IMG/VR virus record: IMGVR_UViG_3300027996_000069
Coordinates: 1 to 41,658 of that record
Source: a virus
DNA length: 41,658 nt
Reading direction: 5' to 3' (one strand)
Translations under genes and position numbers: made by a program
Shown: positions 13,958 to 20,609 of the stretch, piece by piece
How the letters are laid out: the number at the start of each line of letters is the position of its first letter
Position numbering within the stretch: the first letter of the stretch is position 1
The notes under the pieces: generated by a model
Told to the model about the DNA's origin: nothing
The model's database searches: none
The model's input: only the letters and a program-made list of their open reading frames with translations

Positions 13958-14926
13958 ATGGGTAAATTAGGAAAAGTTTCTACTATTAAGAAACAATATA
14001 ATAGTTCGCAGTTACAAACTATGAATAGCAATCTTGCTCAGCAAGGTATGACAAGAATTCCTGGAACAGGAGTTTTTAAATATCCTTATAAAGAGTTAGA
14101 TGGTAAATACAGAACAGGAATAGATCCTGACGCTGGTTACATTAAACGTATTCAAGATCCTACAGAAAGAGAGTTAGAAATTGAACGTGTAACAGAACTT
14201 AGAGATAAATTACAATCTGCATTAGGAGATGTTGATTTAGGACCAAGAGCAAAATTCTGGAACTATGGATTATCTACAGGAGTAAATGATTCACTTCATA
14301 TACAACCTGTAAAACTTTTAGATGGTGATAATTTTTATGACTTAAGTCAACCTCTTCAAGAAATAGCTTTTTCATGGTTAAGAGTTCATCCAACGGTTGC
14401 CTCTTCATACCAAGCATGGGAAAGAGGAGAGTATCCAGCAGACACGCAGTTCTACATTGTAAATGATGACATTGAAAGTGCAATTGTTTATAAAAAGAAA
14501 CAACTTATTAATAGAGCTATTATTAGTTTTGATAGTATGAGTATAGAGAAGAAAAGAAAAGTTGCAAGACTTCTTGGACTTCCTATTACAGATGATACAA
14601 AAGAAGAAGTTGTATATAATCAAGTTGATAGCATGTTGAAACAATCTGAGGTACAATCTGGAAGCTTTAAAGGTTTAAATCCTGTTGAAGTCTTTAATAG
14701 ATTTGCTGACATGAAAGAAAATTTACTACATATTAAAGATTTAATTAAACAAGCAATACAACATTCTATCTACAGAGTTAAGCCAAGTGGAAAAGTTTAC
14801 GAAGGTGAGTACGAAGTAGCAATGGATGAAGATGAACTATTAAAGTATCTAGTAGATGAAGATCATCAAGATGACTTAATAGTACTAGAAAAAAAGTTGA
14901 AAACAAAAAAACTAGCTTCTGTATAA
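13958..14926 (+). CDS. Virion structural protein, 322 aa (capsid-adjacent)
   Basis: A 322-residue soluble protein directly after the capsid gene. The N-terminus is basic (MGKLGKVSTIKKQYNSSQ). The middle contains GPRAKFWNYGLSTG and VNDDIESAIVYKKKQLI, and the C-terminal 100 residues are helical (NRFADMKENLLHIKDLIKQA) and end in a lysine-rich tail. I cannot assign a named family with certainty. Gene order suggests a conserved crAss-like head or head-completion protein. The last codons are embedded in a perfect 12-bp hairpin (14909-14937). Confidence 0.7.
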   Translation: MGKLGKVSTIKKQYNSSQLQTMNSNLAQQGMTRIPGTGVFKYPYKELDGKYRTGIDPDAGYIKRIQDPTERELEIERVTELRDKLQSALGDVDLGPRAKFWNYGLSTGVNDSLHIQPVKLLDGDNFYDLSQPLQEIAFSWLRVHPTVASSYQAWERGEYPADTQFYIVNDDIESAIVYKKKQLINRAIISFDSMSIEKKRKVARLLGLPITDDTKEEVVYNQVDSMLKQSEVQSGSFKGLNPVEVFNRFADMKENLLHIKDLIKQAIQHSIYRVKPSGKVYEGEYEVAMDEDELLKYLVDEDHQDDLIVLEKKLKTKKLASV

Positions 14927-14937
14927 GAGGCTAGTTT
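14909..14937. terminator. Perfect 12-bp hairpin over the stop codon
   Basis: AAACTAGCTTCT, loop GTATA, AGAGGCTAGTTT: twelve pairs including one G-T. It straddles the stop of the 322-aa gene. On the minus strand it is followed by TTTTGTTTT-type sequence and so is a textbook intrinsic terminator for leftward transcription, although no leftward gene is nearby. On the plus strand only TTT follows, so it would act as a weak terminator or RNA stabiliser. Confidence 0.55.
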
Positions 14938-14953
14938 AAAAACTCTTTTATAA

Positions 14954-15685
14954 ATGATACCAGTAGATAGTTTATTATACAAAATAGACCAAAAACTAAA
15001 TAAACTATCAACTAACGAGCATCAACAAATTCAACTTGAAGATAAAATCTTAGCTTTGAATGAGGCTCAGATTAAGTTGATAAAACAAAAAGTTGATGGT
15101 TTTGCAATCCCTAGTAAATTAGGGTTTGATGCTTTTAAAAAAAGGTATGAAGATTTACAAAATTTAGTTATAGATTTTACAAATCAACCATTACCTCTAG
15201 TAGAAACTAATACCGAACTACATCAATGGGATGCTGATTTAACTATACTAAAACCTGAATACATGTTTTATGTTGATAGTTACGTATTAGCTAATAAAGG
15301 TAAATGCAAAGATCGTAAGATATGGATTAACAAAGACTTAAGTAAACATGGAGACTTATCTCTCTTACTTAACAATGATCACTACAAACCTAGTTTTGAG
15401 TATCAAGAAACATTAAATACTATATCATCTAACACTATAAGTGTTTACACTGATGGTACATTTACTCCCAAAGATATTTACATAATGTATATGAGATATC
15501 CTGTGTATATTAACAAAGCAGGTTATGTTATGATGGATGGTACATCATCCACTAATCAAAATTGTGAGCTTGCAGGATACTTAGAAGATGAACTTCTAGA
15601 TCTAACAGTTCAAAATCTTGCAATGTATACAGAAAATAGTTCAGCTGTACAAAGTGCACAGTTTAGAATACAAACAAATGAATAA
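14954..15685 (+). CDS. Putative portal-proximal ring/collar protein, 243 aa
   Basis: It has an N-terminal helical region (DQKLNKLSTNEHQQIQLEDK, then LNEAQIKLIKQKVDG), a beta-rich middle (DIYIMYMRYPVYINKAG) and a final helix after the motif AGYLEDELLDLTVQNLAMY. The same ending, GYLE followed by a helix with L-T and a tyrosine, appears in the 241-aa protein at 29591, with a similar strand region before it. I infer that both are ring-type connector proteins, as in crAss-like virions that stack several rings below the portal. The resemblance was seen by eye only. Confidence 0.55.
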   Translation: MIPVDSLLYKIDQKLNKLSTNEHQQIQLEDKILALNEAQIKLIKQKVDGFAIPSKLGFDAFKKRYEDLQNLVIDFTNQPLPLVETNTELHQWDADLTILKPEYMFYVDSYVLANKGKCKDRKIWINKDLSKHGDLSLLLNNDHYKPSFEYQETLNTISSNTISVYTDGTFTPKDIYIMYMRYPVYINKAGYVMMDGTSSTNQNCELAGYLEDELLDLTVQNLAMYTENSSAVQSAQFRIQTNE

Positions 15686-15721
15686 TAATAATAATTAATA
15701 TTAACCTTAAATCATAAAACA

Positions 15722-16861
15722 ATGGCTGATTTTTCATTAACCACGTTATTCGTGGTGCCAGTAGGGCAAACTGCTGTCCCTAGCTCTGGTTCGACTCAAG
15801 ATTTAACTGCAGGTACTGTAGGAATCTTTGATCAAAATTATGCAACTGTAACTGCCGCTGCTGGAGCAAATCCTGCTAGTGATGCAAAGTACATTTACAT
15901 CGCTCAAGGTAGAGCAAACACTTATTTACAAGGATCTAAAAGATCTGACAAGATTAAAGGATGCCCAACAGCTGGTGCTTCTTGCAATTCAAATGTAACT
16001 GAATGGTACAAAGTATCAGGATGTGCTACTGCTGCTAATCAAATTACTGATGTAAGTAATTTCAAAGTACAGTGTGGTGAAATTGTAACGTTAACATTAC
16101 GTGCACACTCTTCTTACATTGATACATTATACTTCAATGGATTTACACGTTCAGTAACTGTAAACGCTCCATGTTGTGAATGTGGTGGTGATGTATGTAC
16201 TGACGTAGATGTAAATGCATTAATTAACTCAATTATTGTTAAGTTAGAGCAATCTGCTCCTGGCGATAATCCAGACAACGTATCTTTCAAAAGTTTCTTT
16301 ACATTTGAAAACGTTGGTGGAACTAAACTTAGAATCGAAGGTAAGCCATTAACTAAATATGGACAACCTTGTGATGTTGCTGCATTCCCATTTGAATATG
16401 ACAGAATGTATTTTGACACATTTATATATGATGGACCAGCTACAACTGCTGACTTTATTGTTGCAGATGCTTGTAATATTGTTGCTACTTCTGCTGTAGT
16501 CCAAAAAGCATCTTATGCTTCTGGAGGATCTGAAGAATTCAAGCAATTAGAAAAGAACTTCTACAGCTACCAAGCTGGATATTTAAAATCCCTATATAGA
16601 ATGGGTGGATACAATGAGAACTTTGAGTCTTATGTAACTGCTGGAACTATCTATGATAGCTACTATATCCGATTCAATCAATTAGATAAGTCTGCTTATC
16701 AGTGGGGTGACTATATTCACCAAGATAGCACTGTAATTATTGCTGTACCTAACGCTGACACAAGTGGAATTGCTGCTCTTATTGAGCCAATCCTAGAAGA
16801 TGCTTTAGGAGCTGTTTCTGATGACAACACCTGTATCACTACTACTACCACTGCTGCATAG
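15722..16861 (+). CDS. Probable abundant virion protein, 379 aa (auxiliary capsid or decoration candidate)
   Basis: A 379-residue protein beginning MADFSLTTLFVVPVGQTAV. It is beta-rich, with several cysteine pairs (CECGGDVC at about residues 151-158; CPTAGASC; CATAANQ) and a helical segment (EFKQLEKNFYSYQAGYLKSL). It ends in a short threonine tail (CITTTTTAA), the first of many Thr runs in this genome. A strong terminator follows directly, which fits very high expression. In crAss-like phages an auxiliary capsid protein is encoded in this neighbourhood, so that is my preferred role; a tail-tube or cargo role cannot be excluded. Confidence 0.55.
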   Translation: MADFSLTTLFVVPVGQTAVPSSGSTQDLTAGTVGIFDQNYATVTAAAGANPASDAKYIYIAQGRANTYLQGSKRSDKIKGCPTAGASCNSNVTEWYKVSGCATAANQITDVSNFKVQCGEIVTLTLRAHSSYIDTLYFNGFTRSVTVNAPCCECGGDVCTDVDVNALINSIIVKLEQSAPGDNPDNVSFKSFFTFENVGGTKLRIEGKPLTKYGQPCDVAAFPFEYDRMYFDTFIYDGPATTADFIVADACNIVATSAVVQKASYASGGSEEFKQLEKNFYSYQAGYLKSLYRMGGYNENFESYVTAGTIYDSYYIRFNQLDKSAYQWGDYIHQDSTVIIAVPNADTSGIAALIEPILEDALGAVSDDNTCITTTTTAA

Positions 16862-16901
16862 TTAGCACAAGCGGTAGGGAGAGAACACTAAAAATAAACC
16901 T

Positions 16902-16946
16902 ATGCCAGAGGTGAGAGGAATACTCATACCCTCTGGCATTTTTTTT
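16902..16946 (+). terminator. Strong intrinsic terminator after the 379-aa gene
   Basis: ATGCCAGAGG (16902-16911) pairs perfectly with CCTCTGGCAT (16930-16939), with an inner TGAG/CTCA pair in the loop, followed by T8 (16939-16946). This is the best rho-independent terminator in the window. The next gene starts only 12 nt beyond the T-run with no room for its own promoter, so the adhesin locus is probably expressed by read-through. Confidence 0.9.
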
Positions 16947-16957
16947 AAAAAAATAAT

Positions 16958-17530
16958 ATGGCAGCCAATTTACAATTAGACATTATAGTACCTCCTAGCT
17001 ATAGTACTCTGTTACTTGCTGTTACAGATGCGTCTGTCTACCCAGACAGTCCACCAATTGTATCAGCTCCAACAATTGAAATAGAAATACCAAATTTTGG
17101 TAAAAAAATATTACCTTTTGTACCATTACAAACTAATATTTTTGGATCAGACACTTTAGGAATAACTGAAGCTGGCTGCAAACAATCCTTACCTGATGGT
17201 ATTTACAAAATAAAATATTCAATAGCTCCAGCATATTTAAATTATGTTGAGAAGACTATTATGCGTATTGATAAACTACAGGAAAAGTTTGACAATGCAT
17301 TTTTAAAGCTTGATATGATGGAGTGCGATAGTGCTCTTAGAACTCAATCTAGTGTAAATTTAAACACAATTAACTTTTTTATTCAAGGAGCAATTGCTTC
17401 AGCAAATAATTGTTCTGAACAAGACGCTCTTAAGCTATATACAAAAGCAAGCAACATGCTTAATCAATTTTTAAAAACCAATTGTGGTTGTTCTGGTAAC
17501 GGTAACAATTATATTATAAACTTTAGATAA
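16958..17530 (+). CDS. Conserved virion-associated protein, 190 aa
   Basis: A 190-residue protein with an N-terminal beta domain (LDIIVPPSYSTLLLAVTDAS, then IEIEIPNFGKKILPF and LPDGIYKIKYSIAP). A helical domain follows (VEKTIMRIDKLQEKFDNAFL, then MMECDSALRTQSSVN), and the end is Cys-containing (NCGCSGNGNNYIINF). I recognise the general pattern from phages of marine Bacteroidota but know no function. It begins 12 nt after a strong terminator and ends 1 nt before the small zinc protein, so these two are likely co-translated. It probably belongs to the virion appendage locus. Confidence 0.65.
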   Translation: MAANLQLDIIVPPSYSTLLLAVTDASVYPDSPPIVSAPTIEIEIPNFGKKILPFVPLQTNIFGSDTLGITEAGCKQSLPDGIYKIKYSIAPAYLNYVEKTIMRIDKLQEKFDNAFLKLDMMECDSALRTQSSVNLNTINFFIQGAIASANNCSEQDALKLYTKASNMLNQFLKTNCGCSGNGNNYIINFR

Positions 17531-17531
17531 A

Positions 17532-17678
17532 ATGGCTCAGTGCGCAAATTGTGGTGCAAAAGTGGGATGTGGATGTCAGTTAACAAACGGTCTATGTGCT
17601 CATTGCAACGGTAATTCTAATAAAAATTATGCTAACACCAAGATTAACAAACTGTCAGGACTGTCACAAGATTCCTGA
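17532..17678 (+). CDS. 48-aa zinc-finger-like protein overlapping the vWA gene
   Basis: A short frame that begins MAQCANCGAKVGCGCQLTNG and continues LCAHCNGNSNKN. Cysteines form CxxC (4, 7), CxC (13, 15) and CxxC (22, 25), fitting a compact zinc-binding fold. It starts 1 nt after the 190-aa gene and overlaps the start of the vWA gene by 50 nt in another frame. Such mini zinc proteins recur in Bacteroidota phage structural loci; the function is unknown. A frameshift joining it to the vWA protein is possible but not required, because the vWA gene has its own ATG. Confidence 0.65.
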   Translation: MAQCANCGAKVGCGCQLTNGLCAHCNGNSNKNYANTKINKLSGLSQDS

Positions 17679-20595
17679 TTTACTTAAGAAGATAGATTGT
17701 AAACTGGCAGAGCTTGCTAACGGTGCATACAACGATGTTGTATTCATGTTAGGTAACTGTATACCTGCTGCTACAATCGTTCAACTGTTAGCGTATAAAC
17801 GTATACTAACATTCAAATACTGCAACCCCCATTACGGAGGGTCTTTTTCAGTTAATGACATTGCTGGTAAAGTAATTCGTTTAACGTCAGGCTGTGTTAG
17901 TAGATGTAATGAACCTGTAGTATGTCAAATTACTACATGTCCTATACCTATAGTACCAAATCCAACAACTACAACAACTACTACTTCTGCAATAATTTGT
18001 GAATTTAGTGGAGATATAATATGCATTATACCAACAACTACTACAACAACTACAACAATTTTACCAGATTGTAGAGTTGAAGGATGTTTCCAAGTTAGAG
18101 AAGTTCCACCACCACCTCAGTGTGAAGAACCTTTTAATACAAATAATCCAGAAGGTTTCCCTAATGGCATAACAGGAAACGGAACAAAAACATTAACTAA
18201 TGGTGTAGTATTAACTACAACATATACAGGACCACCAATTTCTCCTACTTTGTTAACAGATCCTGGAACAGAGGAAGTGTGTGATGGAGCATTAGTTAAT
18301 ACATATAATAATACTGACAAGACTCAATTTCCTTTATTGGTAGGAGGACAACTAACTTTAGAGTTTGATCCACCTGTAGTCTCTATAGCGCTTATTAGTG
18401 CTGGATATGGATATAGTAGTTTACTAGGTGATGTAGAAACTGTAACTGTAGAATGTTTAGATCCTATTATAGGCCAGACATTACTTAGCTGTACTCCAAA
18501 TGAGGTTGCGGCTACATATGAAACAACACAAGTTAATCAAAATCAAGTTGACTTAACAGGTGTACAATTTATCCCAAGTCTACAAAGTGGAATTACTGTT
18601 ATTTCACCAGAAGCAGGAGGTATATCTAGATTAGTATTAACTAACAATAGTGATCTTCCACTAGCTGGTGTAGCATTTGATTTATATGCATGTGGTGGTG
18701 TTGCACAAACAACAACTACAACAACTACAGTTGTCCCAGAAGATACCGCATGTACAGATGGGTTGGATGTAGCATTTATAGTTGATTATACTCAATCAAT
18801 GGGTGACATAATTGATAATGTAAAATTAGGAATAGGGGGTATTGTAAATGCTATTTATACTCAGTCAGGTGCTGGTGGATATAGATTAGCTTTAATCAGT
18901 GCTGACGAAAACTCAAATGCCTTTCCTAATTATTTAAATTGTTCAGATTACATAAATTTACCTAATGTACAAAAAATTATAAATGGTCCTAATCCAAGTA
19001 TGGACCCAGCTAATACTGGAGGTTTAGATATCTATCAATTTATTACTGCTTGGGAATTATTCGGTGACAATAATCAAGCAACATTTAATCAACAACTTCA
19101 AAAATTAAATGGTGGTGTAGATGGTACATGTATTCAAATGGGTGCAGGTCTGTATGCTTCTGAACCTACTGACTATGCAGCTAAATTAGTTACAGAATCA
19201 AATTTTGCAGGAGCATTTAGAGCAAATGTTGCAAAACATATTGTTATATTAACTGATCAACTTCCAGGAAGCACTAGAGATTATTTTGACGCAGTTACTT
19301 GGCAAGGCATACAAGATATGATTACATATGCTCAGGCAAATGGAATTAAATATTTTGTTTTAGGTGAGGGTGTAGATAAAGTAGGAGGAGGTCAAGGTTC
19401 TTCACCTGTTGTAGATGGTATATATCCATGGAGAGAATTAGCAGAACAAACTGGTGGAGGCTGGAGCAATGATGCAAGTTCAGAAGAAATACAACAGCAA
19501 ATAATAGCTGGATGTAACGAAACCACAACCACAACAACTACAACTCCACCTGAAACCTGGAACCCAAATACATATTTTGTATTTACTACAGATGCAAGTG
19601 CATCATTTTACCTGGAAGCACAAAGAATTGCAGAGATATCTAGTTGTCCTGTTGTTGTAAGCAAGTTTAACGCATATCAGGAGGGGTCAGACACACAATT
19701 TGCACTAACTTCAGGAACATCAGAATCTGATTTATTATATATTGATGATCCAAGCGGTGAGGCTCCTAGTAGTAAATTCTTTTTAAAAGTAGGAATGGAA
19801 GTGACTGGTTCAGGAGTTCCTTCAGGTACAACAATAACTAGTTTTGACGGAAACTTAGTACAAGTTAATAACTCTATGACAACAAGTGCTGGTGATATAT
19901 TAACATTTACACTTAGCTCTTCAGCAAAAACTACAGACTATAATACTGAGGGTAATCTTAGAAACCTTTTACAGGATTATTATGCAACAGGATTAACTGA
20001 AGGTGAGGGTAATATAGATCCTGCAACAAATGGATCAGATGAATTTGAATCTCACTTACTCTATTCAGTAGATCTAACTGAACGTCAAATAAAATATTTA
20101 GTTAATGCAGGTGGTAATAATGCACTACCTATAGACACATCTCCTGGAGGAAAATTTGAGGGAGCAGATAATATTATATTTCAGTCTTTTGGAGATTCTA
20201 GTACAGCTTATACTGGACCTGAACCGTTCAGTGATTGGGATAATAGACAAACTCAGACAGATCCAACCATTACAGATGATGTAAGTTTTGTAAAAACTAC
20301 TATATCTAATTTAGAAACAGCTGCAGGAAATACTACAATATATAGAGGTATATTCTATACAATGTCTGGTGGTGGTAATAAAAGGGAGTATGAAGAACTA
20401 TCTACTGGATTAGAAAGTGGAGCAAATGCACAAAATGAAATGTATGGGTACACAAATGAACAACTCTTGGTAGCAGAGTCAAATGGTGAACCAACAAGAA
20501 TCACTTATGTTAGAAATGTTCCAAGTTATCCACAACCAAGTCAATGGTTTGAAAATATAAAGAATGGATTAAACCAACTAGGTTATAACTTATAA
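17629..20595 (+). CDS. Large virion adhesin with two vWA domains and Thr linkers
   Basis: A 988-residue protein from ATG 17629 (a longer GTG start at 17596 adds 11 hydrophobic residues). Order: an N-terminal Cys domain (LTNCQDCHKIPDLLKKIDCK, about residues 1-100); Thr linkers around 115 and 135; a beta-sandwich-like region (150-370); a Thr linker; a von Willebrand A domain starting with MIDAS motif DYTQS (386); a Thr linker; and a second vWA-like domain with MIDAS DASAS (655) that carries a beta insertion (TSGTSESDLLYIDDPSG). vWA domains bind ligands through a metal ion, so host-surface or matrix adhesion is likely. It lies in the appendage locus next to the protease and collar genes. Confidence 0.7.
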   Translation: MLTPRLTNCQDCHKIPDLLKKIDCKLAELANGAYNDVVFMLGNCIPAATIVQLLAYKRILTFKYCNPHYGGSFSVNDIAGKVIRLTSGCVSRCNEPVVCQITTCPIPIVPNPTTTTTTTSAIICEFSGDIICIIPTTTTTTTTILPDCRVEGCFQVREVPPPPQCEEPFNTNNPEGFPNGITGNGTKTLTNGVVLTTTYTGPPISPTLLTDPGTEEVCDGALVNTYNNTDKTQFPLLVGGQLTLEFDPPVVSIALISAGYGYSSLLGDVETVTVECLDPIIGQTLLSCTPNEVAATYETTQVNQNQVDLTGVQFIPSLQSGITVISPEAGGISRLVLTNNSDLPLAGVAFDLYACGGVAQTTTTTTTVVPEDTACTDGLDVAFIVDYTQSMGDIIDNVKLGIGGIVNAIYTQSGAGGYRLALISADENSNAFPNYLNCSDYINLPNVQKIINGPNPSMDPANTGGLDIYQFITAWELFGDNNQATFNQQLQKLNGGVDGTCIQMGAGLYASEPTDYAAKLVTESNFAGAFRANVAKHIVILTDQLPGSTRDYFDAVTWQGIQDMITYAQANGIKYFVLGEGVDKVGGGQGSSPVVDGIYPWRELAEQTGGGWSNDASSEEIQQQIIAGCNETTTTTTTTPPETWNPNTYFVFTTDASASFYLEAQRIAEISSCPVVVSKFNAYQEGSDTQFALTSGTSESDLLYIDDPSGEAPSSKFFLKVGMEVTGSGVPSGTTITSFDGNLVQVNNSMTTSAGDILTFTLSSSAKTTDYNTEGNLRNLLQDYYATGLTEGEGNIDPATNGSDEFESHLLYSVDLTERQIKYLVNAGGNNALPIDTSPGGKFEGADNIIFQSFGDSSTAYTGPEPFSDWDNRQTQTDPTITDDVSFVKTTISNLETAAGNTTIYRGIFYTMSGGGNKREYEELSTGLESGANAQNEMYGYTNEQLLVAESNGEPTRITYVRNVPSYPQPSQWFENIKNGLNQLGYNL

Positions 20596-20609
20596 AGTAA
20601 GTAAAGAAA

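Noticed and set aside
17596-17628. GTG start adding a hydrophobic N-terminus to the vWA protein
   Set aside because: The segment is short, overlaps the zinc mini-protein, and an ATG with an A-rich leader exists at 17629; it does not resemble a proper signal peptide.
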